Part shown: positions 1 to 8,168 of the stretch, piece by piece
How the letters are laid out: every line of letters starts with the position of its first letter
Numbering within the stretch: position 1 is the first letter of the stretch
Source: Lachnospiraceae bacterium
GTDB taxonomy: Bacteria > Bacillota > Clostridia > Lachnospirales > Lachnospiraceae
Direction: 5' to 3'
Length of the DNA stretch: 64,000 nt
Assembly: GCA_017440575.1 (NCBI GenBank)
Contig: JAFSGY010000064.1
Location: forward strand, 1 to 64,000
The notes under the pieces: generated by a model
Told to the model about the DNA's origin: nothing
Database searches by the model: none
What the model saw: the letters and a program-made list of their open reading frames with translations, nothing else
Translations under genes and position numbers: made by a program

Positions 1-331
1 ACCAAACAAGCGGGTTTGCATTTGAGGCATATTCATCCGCCTTATACAGCCTTGAAAGGAGTGCTCACAGCACTACATGTGAGCCATGCCGACCACTCGC
101 AACTTACGTTGCTCGTTGTCGCGGCATTCGCCGTATTGTCTACTGTCTAAAGTTGCTCTTACGTGAGCGAGCTCCCGACGAGCAATTTAGCCACTGTCCA
201 GCATGGCTCACTTTAACACGCAAACTTGAATTTAATCACTTATTTATAATGAAACCTCAAAATCAGCCGATATATATATTGTATGGACACGAAGTAAAAT
301 AGGCTATGGATGGCACATAGGAGAGTAAGAT
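1..331. other. Non-coding, palindrome-rich left edge
   Basis: No convincing reading frame lies here on either strand. A perfect 11-bp inverted repeat (GTGAGCCATGC at 79-89, GCATGGCTCAC at 201-211) encloses about 110 bp with further imperfect pairing, for example TTGCTCGT near 109 with ACGAGCAA near 178. The stretch looks richer in GC than the genes that follow. It could fold as one long branched hairpin and may be a structured RNA, an end of a mobile element or an intergenic repeat; nothing visible decides between these. From about 240 the base composition returns to AT-rich sequence leading to the gene at 332. Confidence 0.45.
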
Positions 332-913
332 ATGTCTATAACACTTGTAGAGAAGAAGGATTCTCGCTCAGTCCTTCAAAGAATTCAAGGTGGACTTTCC
401 AAATACTTCGTGACAGCAGGAGATAATACATTTGAGGAAACAAACGAATATCTGGGAATGACCAATATTGCAGATGGAAAAACGAATATTTCATATGTTT
501 TATATGCTTATTATGTTGAGCGTTCAACGAATGATAATCCTAAAATCGGGGTAGGGATGCATTATCAAGGAAATGCTATAAGCAAGCAGGTTAACATAAG
601 AAAAGTAAATCCAAAGCATGCAACAATGCTTGAAATGTTCGCATTATGTAGTTATGCAGATGATAAAAGCCTATATAAAGGAGAGGGGACAAATTCTTTT
701 CAACAATTAAAAGGATATGCACATAATGCTGCCAAACACGGAATTTTTCAAAAGATTACGCAGTATAAGGAGTTTTGCAGCAAAAAGGTAGATTGGGACT
801 ATGTGATTAATGCAGAAAAGGACATTTATTTGAAGGAGGAAGCCTTTGACCAATATCAGGAATGTCTAAAGCTAATGGAGTTGTTTGATTATTTTTATGC
901 AGAGTTATATTAA
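332..913 (+). CDS. Hypothetical protein, 193 aa
   Basis: I do not recognise this family. The ATG at 332 follows a GGAGAG-type ribosome site (about 321-326) at suitable spacing. The product is a soluble, mixed-charge protein without signal peptide or membrane helix. The C-terminal third is rich in aromatic and acidic residues and predicted-helical in character (for example YQECLKLMELFDYFYAELY at the end). It stands alone, followed at once by a long hairpin terminator, so it is probably monocistronic. No enzymatic motif is visible. Confidence 0.6.
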   Translation: MSITLVEKKDSRSVLQRIQGGLSKYFVTAGDNTFEETNEYLGMTNIADGKTNISYVLYAYYVERSTNDNPKIGVGMHYQGNAISKQVNIRKVNPKHATMLEMFALCSYADDKSLYKGEGTNSFQQLKGYAHNAAKHGIFQKITQYKEFCSKKVDWDYVINAEKDIYLKEEAFDQYQECLKLMELFDYFYAELY

Positions 914-914
914 T

Positions 915-979
915 AAAGGTTGACAATTGCTTACCATATTTCTATACTAGTAATAGAAGGTAAGCAATTGTCAACCTTT
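915..979 (+). terminator. Long hairpin after the 332-913 gene
   Basis: Perfect 21-bp inverted repeat (915-935 with 959-979), starting two bases after the stop codon, with a 23-base loop that itself pairs (TTCTAT/ATAGAA). It is followed by a short T run. It is unusually long for an intrinsic terminator but fits that role. Confidence 0.75.
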
Positions 980-1027
980 TTGCGTAAGAATGCACAAGAG
1001 GATTTTGGAACAGAGTGAACAGTTACA

Positions 1028-1052
1028 TTTCTATTATATAAACAAATAGAAA
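1028..1052. promoter_or_regulatory. Candidate BlaI-type operator
   Basis: Dyad TTTCTATT (1028-1035) and AATAGAAA (1045-1052) separated by 9 bases, immediately upstream of the BlaI-like gene. BlaI/MecI repressors bind dyads in their own promoters, so autoregulation is the natural reading. This is inferred from position and symmetry only. Confidence 0.45.
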
Positions 1053-1066
1053 CGGGGGATGCATTT

Positions 1067-1462
1067 ATGAGTGATGAGAAGAATGTAAAATTAACCGATG
1101 CAGAGTGGAAGGTCATGACTGTTTTATGGGAGCAGTCGCCTCGAACGATGATGGAGATAACCAATGCGTTAAAAGATGAAACGGGATGGACAAAATATAC
1201 AGTAATGTCTTTTTTGAAACGCATGGAAGAAAAGGGTGCACTGCATTATGAGGAAGGTCAGAAGGCAAAGCTTTATTATCCCGATTTAAAAAGAGAGGAA
1301 GCTTCGTTGCAGGAAGCAGAAGAGTTTCTGAATAAGGTATTTCATGGGAAAATTGGTCTTATGTTAAATGCAATGGTCCAGCAAAAGGCGTTATCAAAGC
1401 AGGAAATCAGTGAATTATATAAGATTTTAGAGGAGGAGAATGGAAAAGATGACAGGCATTAA
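1067..1462 (+). CDS. BlaI/MecI/CopY-family transcriptional repressor
   Basis: 131-aa winged-helix repressor of the BlaI/MecI family (usual length 120-130). The N-terminal third carries the typical pattern LTDAEWKVMTVLWEQSPRTM followed by the recognition-helix region with GWTKYTVMSFLKRMEEKGAL, and the C-terminal part (about 80-131) is the helical dimerisation and cleavage region. It overlaps the BlaR1-like gene by 23 bp, the usual blaI-blaR1 arrangement, and a dyad lies just upstream. By family knowledge it represses a target promoter until its partner metallopeptidase signals. No beta-lactamase or penicillin-binding gene is adjacent, so the regulon is unknown. Confidence 0.88.
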   Translation: MSDEKNVKLTDAEWKVMTVLWEQSPRTMMEITNALKDETGWTKYTVMSFLKRMEEKGALHYEEGQKAKLYYPDLKREEASLQEAEEFLNKVFHGKIGLMLNAMVQQKALSKQEISELYKILEEENGKDDRH

Positions 1463-3950
1463 CTTAGAAGCATTCATGATATCAATACTTACATCTTCCA
1501 TTTTTATCTTATTAATCGTTATTTTTAGAGCGGTATTTCGTAGAAAGATTAGCATGCGCTTGCAATATGCTCTGTGGCTTTTGGTTGCAGTTAATCTTCT
1601 AATGATTCCAATTCCTAAGATGGAAAGCATACTGTCTGTGCAGAATCTTGTGAGTTTTGATAAGCATAGCCAAACTTCACAAAGGGTAATAGAACAGGAG
1701 AGGAATACAACAGATATTACGTTCTTGACGCAACAAACAGCTCCTAAAATAAACCAGAATAAGGAGCAAGTATCAGAAACTAGAAAAAGTACACAGACAC
1801 AAGAAACGTCAAAGGAAGCAAAAAGATCACTTAGTAATCTGGCAGTAATGATAGCAGTTGGCGGTTCTGTGTTGATGTTGCTATATGTGATATTCTATCA
1901 TCTTCGTTTTAACAGATTTTTACATAGACAGCGTATGGGCTTTGAGGGCTATTCTTCTAAACTTCCCATTTATCTGGTGGAGGGATTACCTTCCCCTTGT
2001 CTTTATGGAAAGGCAATTTACATAACACCAGAGGTGACAACGAATGAAAAGAAATTGAAGCATGTGATTACGCATGAATATTGTCATTACAGACAGGGGG
2101 ATTTATGGTGGTCAGCACTTCGAAGTATCTGCTTAATCTGTTATTGGTGGAATCCGTTAGTATGGCTTGCGGCATATCTTTCTAAGCAGGATTGTGAATT
2201 GGCATGTGATGAAGCCGCTATTAGGCAATTGGGGGATGCGGAAAGAATACCATACGGAGAGACCTTAATCGGACTTATTACCGTGAAAACAAAGCCACAG
2301 GATTATCTTTCTATTGCAACTACCATGACAGGAAGTGGAAAAAGCATGAAACAGAGAATTCAAAGAATTGCAGGAAAGCAAAAGGCTGTCATATCAGTAT
2401 GTATCATATTGGTGCTTTTGGTTGGAATTTGTTTTGTTAGTGTGAGTACAGTTAAGAAAGAGGATAGAGAAAAACAGGAAAGTAATGTAGAAAATACATT
2501 AACGATTGATAATACCGTACAGGAAGTTGAGATACAGACAGATGAACTTACGATGGACAGAGTCATTGCAATGTTCAAAACAGGAAGTCTTGGAGAGGCA
2601 GATTATTTTTCTTTTTCCAATGCAAAAGTGGCAAATAAGGAAAAGGCGAAAGAGTACGGTTGGTTGAATTACTATGTGGACTTTCATCTTGAATACAAAG
2701 GAGAAGGTTATCATCTTGGAGCTTCACATAGTGTAGAGGATGATACTTTGCTGAATTTATACTTAACCAGAGATTCAGATATGGAAAGTAGGCTTATTTA
2801 TACTACGGATGATAAGTATATTGTGGTTGAGGATATTGAAGAATACTTAAATAATAAGGTGCAGATAAGTGACTTATTAAGCATCGAGCTTCCGGAAGGA
2901 TATACCTTAGGTAACTACATGGCAAATATTGGAATTGATGGTGGAGCTTTCATAGAACCGCAGGCATATGAAGTTAAGGGAGAGGACGGCTATGGCAGTG
3001 GAATTCCGGAATGGTTCTATTCCGGAGCGATTTCTATCATCAGATATCCGCAGGACTGGTTTGTATTTGAGGATGAAAAGTTAGTTGATAAGCAGATGCA
3101 CTATTGGAATCATACCTCTGAGGAGAAGATAGAAGAGTTAGATGGGCTTGCTATGCCTGCTATTTTGTATCGTGCGAATCATGATTTGTATACAGCATCA
3201 GAGAGTGCGGAGCTTATGGAGCAGGGAATCGAGTTAAAAGAGGATGAATTGACAAGTGATTACTGGTATATCTACTTTGCCAGCCCTGAAAGTGAAATTG
3301 CTTATTATCTTTCTCTTGATGCAAGGCAGTTTTCCAAGGAACAGGCAATTGAGATTGCAAAAAGTGTGAGGTTTGCAGACATTACAGAATATGGAGAGGT
3401 GGAAGCGAAGAGCGTGCAGAATTTTTCGGAGAATGGAGAAGAAGCACAGATCTTAGAGGATTTTGGTAAAATAGAAGAGCTTCATGCATGGTTCTTTGGA
3501 TTTCATGAGATTGGAAGAAAGTCAGATGAGTCAGTAAAAAAGGAAAGGAATGGATATCCATATTTTCCGGTAGAACAGTATGAGATTCATACTATAAAAG
3601 AATTGCAAGATTATGTAAAACAATATACAACCACAGAACAGTCACAAACCTTATTTGTAGAGCATGAGCCAGAAATCTTTTTCGAGGAAGAAGGGGTTTT
3701 ATATACGCTGAGTGGTTATATCGGTAACTTTGATTATCAGGATGGAGAAAGACGCTATGAGGTTATATATGATGAAACAGAACAGAAGGCTATCTTAAAG
3801 GTGACTCTTTTAATGGAAACATTGGATAATGAGATACAAGAGGTGACCATGGAATATCAGATGTTTCGAGCAGAAAATGGTCATTGGAAGATAGAGGGAG
3901 CGTTTGAACTTCCAATAAAAGTGTTTATTCAAAATACAAATAATTTGTAA
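1440..3950 (+). CDS. BlaR1-type M56 membrane metallopeptidase
   Basis: 836-aa polytopic membrane protein. Helices near the N-terminus (about 10-30 and 38-58) and at about 135-155 precede a cytoplasmic zinc-protease domain with the HExxH-type motif HEYCH at about residue 212, then another helix (about 315-335). The remaining roughly 490 residues are predicted outside the cell. In classical BlaR1 that part is a penicillin-binding sensor with an SxxK motif. Here I see no such motif; the sensor is larger and acidic, with segments reminiscent of the generic extracellular domains of clostridial M56 proteins. It is co-transcribed with the overlapping BlaI-like gene. It probably senses an extracellular cue and triggers repressor inactivation; the ligand cannot be read from the sequence. 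Confidence 0.82.
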   Translation: MEKMTGINLEAFMISILTSSIFILLIVIFRAVFRRKISMRLQYALWLLVAVNLLMIPIPKMESILSVQNLVSFDKHSQTSQRVIEQERNTTDITFLTQQTAPKINQNKEQVSETRKSTQTQETSKEAKRSLSNLAVMIAVGGSVLMLLYVIFYHLRFNRFLHRQRMGFEGYSSKLPIYLVEGLPSPCLYGKAIYITPEVTTNEKKLKHVITHEYCHYRQGDLWWSALRSICLICYWWNPLVWLAAYLSKQDCELACDEAAIRQLGDAERIPYGETLIGLITVKTKPQDYLSIATTMTGSGKSMKQRIQRIAGKQKAVISVCIILVLLVGICFVSVSTVKKEDREKQESNVENTLTIDNTVQEVEIQTDELTMDRVIAMFKTGSLGEADYFSFSNAKVANKEKAKEYGWLNYYVDFHLEYKGEGYHLGASHSVEDDTLLNLYLTRDSDMESRLIYTTDDKYIVVEDIEEYLNNKVQISDLLSIELPEGYTLGNYMANIGIDGGAFIEPQAYEVKGEDGYGSGIPEWFYSGAISIIRYPQDWFVFEDEKLVDKQMHYWNHTSEEKIEELDGLAMPAILYRANHDLYTASESAELMEQGIELKEDELTSDYWYIYFASPESEIAYYLSLDARQFSKEQAIEIAKSVRFADITEYGEVEAKSVQNFSENGEEAQILEDFGKIEELHAWFFGFHEIGRKSDESVKKERNGYPYFPVEQYEIHTIKELQDYVKQYTTTEQSQTLFVEHEPEIFFEEEGVLYTLSGYIGNFDYQDGERRYEVIYDETEQKAILKVTLLMETLDNEIQEVTMEYQMFRAENGHWKIEGAFELPIKVFIQNTNNL

Positions 3951-3954
3951 GAAT

Positions 3955-4084
3955 GTTACTGTTCACACAGCACTTGGCATTTACTGCTAAGTGCGTAAGA
4001 AAATGTAATAGATAAAATCCGTCAGTAGTCTTTGCTATTTGGCGGATTTTTGTATATACTGTGTATGATAAGAATAATGATAAC
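3955..4084 (+). repeat. Degraded copy of the ~132-bp miniature repeat
   Basis: Starts GTTACTGTTCAC, shares GCATTTACTGCT and CGTAAGAAAATG with the intact copies at 27093 and 42322, and has the same second hairpin ending in GGATTTTT. The first stem here is GCACTT...AAGTGC, different in sequence from the other copies but still paired. The length to the right end (GATAAC) is 130 bp, close to the family size. No target duplication is visible, so it is old or eroded. It also serves as the likely terminator of the BlaR1-like gene. Confidence 0.6.
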
Positions 4085-4127
4085 AGTTCGGTAGACATAT
4101 ACGCTTGTTGCGGATGCCGTAAAAAAG
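4080..4127 (+). repeat. Left-half fragment of the miniature repeat
   Basis: ATAACAGTTCGG at the left, then a paired CGC...GCG core and CCGTAAAAAAGG, resembles the left half of the copy at 43149. It abuts the degraded copy at 3955-4084 and ends shortly before the ribosome site of the acyltransferase gene. The right half is absent. Confidence 0.4.
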
Positions 4128-4156
4128 GAACAAAATAAAATGGGGGAATTTACAAC

Positions 4157-5875
4157 ATGAAAAAATACTTAAAATACATCCTTCTTGCATTGGCAATTGT
4201 TATAGCTTTAGGAATGACATTCTACCAAAACCTTGATTATTCCTATGAAATGCAAGGGGATGCATATAATATATTGGAAACCGCTTATGCAGGATGCTCC
4301 GGTTACGAAGTAATACAAGGACAGTATGAGGATGGTACTACTACCTTTACAGCAATTGCGGAAGATCCACAGTTTTACTTATCAGGAATAGGTATGCTTC
4401 AACCACTTGGTGGTATCGAAATCGTATTAGCAAAACCATTTCCTGAAAACACACCAGTACCTGTCCAGATATTCTATACAGTACATGGAGAAAATACAGG
4501 AAGCTATTCAGAAAAGAACTCTGTAAAGGGGGAGATAGAGCAGGGAAGGACAAGCTGTCGATTACCTCTTCCGTGGTCTGTATATTCTGACCTTCGTATC
4601 GATATTGATGGTGATTTTACCATAAGTGGAGTTTATGCTTATACAGAGGAAACGAAGATTACACCGGTGGTTTCACATAGAACAATAAAAAACTGCATGA
4701 TGTATTTCCCTGCCATTATCATTGGCTTTTGCCTGATTTTCTGGGCGCATAGCGTGAAGGCAAAGGGAATGACAGCAAAAGCATATGCAAAGGACATGTT
4801 CTTTGGACCAGAGGTTACAGCAGGAAGACAGGTTCATTTGGATTATCTTAGAATTCTTGCAGCAGTATTAGTAATCTTAGCACATGCCTGCTCTCCTATG
4901 GTGGATTTGGCAGATGCAAGCTGGAAGAGATTCGTGTTAGTATGTGGACTTAGTATTGGTCTGTGCTGTAATCTAATTTACGTGATGCTGTCGGGTAATT
5001 TACTTCTTTCATCGAAAAAGGAAGAAAAGGTTTCTGTTTTTTACCTAAGACGAGCATCTAAGGTTATTATTCCATTGATTGCTTATTATATGCTGCTACT
5101 GGTATTAGGAAATGAAGTAAGTCTTTTACCACCGAAAAATATCGGAGCAGCATTCAAACGTATCATGACAGGAGCACCGGATGTGGGACCTCATCTATGG
5201 CTTATTTATACGATTATCGCTCTGTATTTTGTTACACCATTTTTCCGTGTTATGGTACAGAATTTGAGTACTAAGATGTTATTTGCACTTGCAGCGGTGA
5301 TTCTGGTATTAAATGCATTAACTATATACCTTCCAATATTCGGCATGAGCTTTGGAGCAACCAGTTTTCTTGCAGGCTGGGAAGGCGTATTCCTGTTAGG
5401 TTTTATTATGACACGCAAGGAGTGCCGCAAGTATGATAATAAGATAATCGGAATCGGTCTGATAGCGTTGGTAATTACCATAGGAGTAGTATTCCTTGAT
5501 TCTACCAAGATGAATTATGTATATAATAATGCGCTTACCCTGATTCTGGTATCTTGTGCGATTTATGCTATATTTTTAAAGTTTCAGGATAAGTTTCAAG
5601 GAAAGAGTAATCTTATCGTCAGAATGTGTTCAAAGTACAGCTATGCCATTATTTTGATTCATTGGTACGCATTGTTTGTTGTAGTACAGGGCAAGCTGCA
5701 TATTACGGCATTGCGCTTTGGCTGTATTGGCGGTATTGGTGCGACCGTTGTGGTAACCTTCCTTGTCTGCCTGGCAATGGGAATCCTCTATGACAACACT
5801 GTAGTCATTGTATGTAACGTTTTATTTGAAAAAATTGTGGAAGCAATTGCAAAAATCACGCATAAGAAAAAATAA
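4157..5875 (+). CDS. Membrane acyltransferase family 3 protein
   Basis: 572 aa. One N-terminal helix (about 5-23) is followed by an extracytoplasmic domain to about residue 180, a second helix, and then an acyltransferase-3 membrane domain of about ten helices. That domain opens with the hallmark HLDYLRILAAVLVILAH, in which the early Arg and the late His are characteristic. Family members acetylate or otherwise acylate cell-surface polysaccharides and glycans. The extracytoplasmic N-terminal domain is extra relative to the minimal family and may bind the acceptor. It appears monocistronic, with a hairpin terminator directly downstream. Confidence 0.8.
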   Translation: MKKYLKYILLALAIVIALGMTFYQNLDYSYEMQGDAYNILETAYAGCSGYEVIQGQYEDGTTTFTAIAEDPQFYLSGIGMLQPLGGIEIVLAKPFPENTPVPVQIFYTVHGENTGSYSEKNSVKGEIEQGRTSCRLPLPWSVYSDLRIDIDGDFTISGVYAYTEETKITPVVSHRTIKNCMMYFPAIIIGFCLIFWAHSVKAKGMTAKAYAKDMFFGPEVTAGRQVHLDYLRILAAVLVILAHACSPMVDLADASWKRFVLVCGLSIGLCCNLIYVMLSGNLLLSSKKEEKVSVFYLRRASKVIIPLIAYYMLLLVLGNEVSLLPPKNIGAAFKRIMTGAPDVGPHLWLIYTIIALYFVTPFFRVMVQNLSTKMLFALAAVILVLNALTIYLPIFGMSFGATSFLAGWEGVFLLGFIMTRKECRKYDNKIIGIGLIALVITIGVVFLDSTKMNYVYNNALTLILVSCAIYAIFLKFQDKFQGKSNLIVRMCSKYSYAIILIHWYALFVVVQGKLHITALRFGCIGGIGATVVVTFLVCLAMGILYDNTVVIVCNVLFEKIVEAIAKITHKKK

Positions 5876-5894
5876 ACAATATATAATAAGAAGA

Positions 5895-5935
5895 GAAAGA
5901 GTGAAAGAATTAGAAAAATTCTTTTGCTCTTTTTC
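5895..5935 (+). terminator. Intrinsic terminator after acyltransferase
   Basis: GAAAGAGTGAAAGAATT pairs with AATTCTTTTGCTCTTTTTC around a short A-rich loop, about 20 bp after the stop codon. Confidence 0.75.
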
Positions 5936-6015
5936 ATTTGAGAAGGAAATAGTTTTTTCTTTTAAAAGTGAATAGATTTTGTAAGATAGGCAATGCTACT
6001 AGAGAGGTGATGAGA

Positions 6016-6864
6016 ATGAATAAACGCAATAATAAACGTTCAGGTTTGAACAAAGAAAAGGTGTCCGTCATTGCGGCATCCGTCTTTGTATTATCAGCTC
6101 TTACCCTGACTGGGGTATATATGGCAGCACAAAATGACTCGAATACAGAGGAAAATCGAATAGACTTTGCGCAGCTGGAGCAACAACAGAATAAGGCAGA
6201 AACCAAAGATAATCTGGTAGCAGATGAGAGATTTACAAGAGATGAATATGCAGAGTTAAGTGAGAACAATGACATGGATGTAGATCCTAATTATATGGAA
6301 GTAAATTCCGGAGAAGTCGAGAATGACAGATACTCTCTTATCATGCAGGAAGATGAAGCAACACAAAAAAATGAGGCAGAGATTGCTGCACAGGCACCGG
6401 TGGCAGAAGTGGTAGAAGATGAGTCAAAGGTAATAGCAGAGACGCCATCTTTTGACGAGGGAGATAACCTTCAATGGCCAATTGCTGGTGAAGTACTGTT
6501 AAATTACAGCATGGATAAGGCAATTTATTTCTCTACCATGCAGCAGTATCGTTATAATCCTTCTGTAGTCATTGCAGCGAAGGAAGGCGATACTGTTACG
6601 GCAGCAGCAGATGCAACCGTAAAAAAGATTTATCATGATGTACAAACCGGAAATACCGTTCTTTTTGACTTGGGAGATGGATACGAGCTGACCTATGGAC
6701 AGTTAACAGATATTACATTAGAAGAAGGACAGCAGGTTAAGGCAGGTGACGTCGTAGGTAAGGTTGCAGAACCAACTATTTTTTATTCCGTAGAAGGAAG
6801 CAATGTATACTTTAAAATGACAAAGGATGGAGAACCCGTTAATCCTTTGGAGTTGGTGGAGTAA
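6016..6864 (+). CDS. Membrane-anchored degenerate LytM/M23 protein (SpoIIQ-like)
   Basis: 282 aa from the ATG at 6016, chosen because GAGGTGA lies 7-8 bases upstream; an in-frame GTG at 5968 would add 16 residues but has no ribosome site. A basic N-terminus and one helix (about 17-38) anchor it, followed by an acidic linker and a C-terminal LytM fold (about 150-280). The metal-binding histidines expected of active M23 endopeptidases are replaced: the first lies in a YNPSVVIAA context, and the HxH strand is YFK. It is therefore probably a non-catalytic scaffold, as SpoIIQ is in Bacillus forespore-mother-cell channels. Which sporulation or division role applies is uncertain, because the usual spoIID/spoIIID neighbours are absent. 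Confidence 0.7.
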   Translation: MNKRNNKRSGLNKEKVSVIAASVFVLSALTLTGVYMAAQNDSNTEENRIDFAQLEQQQNKAETKDNLVADERFTRDEYAELSENNDMDVDPNYMEVNSGEVENDRYSLIMQEDEATQKNEAEIAAQAPVAEVVEDESKVIAETPSFDEGDNLQWPIAGEVLLNYSMDKAIYFSTMQQYRYNPSVVIAAKEGDTVTAAADATVKKIYHDVQTGNTVLFDLGDGYELTYGQLTDITLEEGQQVKAGDVVGKVAEPTIFYSVEGSNVYFKMTKDGEPVNPLELVE

Positions 6865-6868
6865 GTAG

Positions 6869-8065
6869 GTGTTATTGCTTCAAAATGCAATCATTCATTC
6901 TATGAAGCAGGATCACGGCGCAAGTGAGGATGCCTTTACGGGCAGTATTTTGGTCAAAGACGGCAAGATTCTGGAGGTATCCTCAAGACTTACGCTACCG
7001 GCATCAGCGGACTGTGAGGTTATTGATGTGCAGCATCAGCATGTTTATCCCGGACTCATAGAAGCCCATTGTCATATGGGTATTACAGAGGAGAAGAAGG
7101 GAAAAGAGGGAGATGACTGTAATGAGATGGTTCATCCCATTACTCCGATGCTTCGGGCGATTGATGCGATTAATACCATGGATGCAGCTTTTCATGATGC
7201 AGTAAGAGCTGGAATCACAGCAGCAATGATAGGTCCTGGTAGTGCTAATGTAGTTGGTGGGCAATTTGCTATGTTAAAGACCAGTGGTAGGCGAGTAGAT
7301 GATTTGATTGTAAAGGCTCCGGCAGCAATGAAGGTTGCTTTTGGAGATAATCCAAAGACGAATTATGGTGATATGGGAATCTCTCCTGTGACTAGAATGG
7401 GAGTAGCAGGATTATTACGGCAGGAGCTGACCAAGGCAAGACAGTATTATGAAAAAAGAGGACAGATAGAGCCGAATTTTCATTATGAGGCATGGGTTCC
7501 AGTTTTAGAGAAGAAAATACCATTAAAGGCGCATGTACATCGTGTAGATGATATCTTTACTGCGATTCGAATTGCCAGGGAATTTGACCTCAAAATGACC
7601 TTAGACCATTGCAGTGAGGGACATTTGATTGCGAATGAGCTCGCAACAGAGGGCTTTCCGGCTATTGTTGGTCCTGACCTAGCCAGTCGTAATAAAATTG
7701 AAGTCCAGAATATGGCTTTTAAAACGGCAGGAGTGCTTGCAAAAGCAGGTGTTTTGGTAGCAATTACCACAGATCATCCGGTGTCGTTGATTCAATCGCT
7801 CCCGCTTTGCGCAGGTTTAAGTGTGAAGGCTGGACTTCCGATGCAGGAAGGATTGCGTGCGATTACAATTAATCCTGCAAGAATCTGTGGTGTGGATGAC
7901 AGAATAGGGAGTTTGGAAGTAGGAAAGGATGCAGATATTGCCATTTTTGACGGTAATCCGATGGAGGTATTTACCAATACACTGATGACGATAATTAGTG
8001 GAAAAATCGTATATAGAAACGAGAATACAAAGACTTTACTTGCAAACAAAATGCGTGTACAATGA
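6869..8065 (+). CDS. Metal-dependent amidohydrolase
   Basis: 398-aa amidohydrolase-superfamily protein related to imidazolonepropionase and peptidase-like hydrolases. Metal ligands are visible: HCHMG near residue 67, KAHVHR near 220, DHCSEGH near 245 and TTDHP near 308. The C-terminal composite beta domain (SLEVGKDADIAIFDGNP) is typical. The GTG start at 6869 lies four bases after the preceding stop with GGAG just upstream, so it is translationally coupled to the LytM gene. Its substrate is not evident; members act on cyclic amides, N-acyl amino acids or dipeptides. Confidence 0.82.
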   Translation: MLLLQNAIIHSMKQDHGASEDAFTGSILVKDGKILEVSSRLTLPASADCEVIDVQHQHVYPGLIEAHCHMGITEEKKGKEGDDCNEMVHPITPMLRAIDAINTMDAAFHDAVRAGITAAMIGPGSANVVGGQFAMLKTSGRRVDDLIVKAPAAMKVAFGDNPKTNYGDMGISPVTRMGVAGLLRQELTKARQYYEKRGQIEPNFHYEAWVPVLEKKIPLKAHVHRVDDIFTAIRIAREFDLKMTLDHCSEGHLIANELATEGFPAIVGPDLASRNKIEVQNMAFKTAGVLAKAGVLVAITTDHPVSLIQSLPLCAGLSVKAGLPMQEGLRAITINPARICGVDDRIGSLEVGKDADIAIFDGNPMEVFTNTLMTIISGKIVYRNENTKTLLANKMRVQ

Positions 8066-8092
8066 AATGATGGCAAGGCCATATAGAATTAT

Positions 8093-8145
8093 GGGAATCA
8101 GGCATAGACTACCGTATCTGCATTTGCAGATATGGTAATATTCCC
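8093..8145 (+). other. Stem-loop in the amidohydrolase/lipoprotein gap
   Basis: Outer arms GGGAAT/ATTCCC (8093-8098, 8140-8145) enclose a 13-bp stem TACCGTATCTGCA/TGCAGATATGGTA. No T run follows, so it is more likely an mRNA processing or stability element than a terminator. Confidence 0.45.
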
Positions 8146-8168
8146 TACATATTAATGAGGTTAGGAAC

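Noticed and set aside
1067..3950. Beta-lactam resistance locus
   Set aside because: Only the BlaI/BlaR1-type regulators are present; there is no beta-lactamase or PBP2a gene and the sensor domain lacks a penicillin-binding motif.
6010..6018. Alternative upstream GTG start of the LytM-like gene at 5968
   Set aside because: No ribosome site precedes it, while GAGGTGA is well placed for the ATG at 6016.
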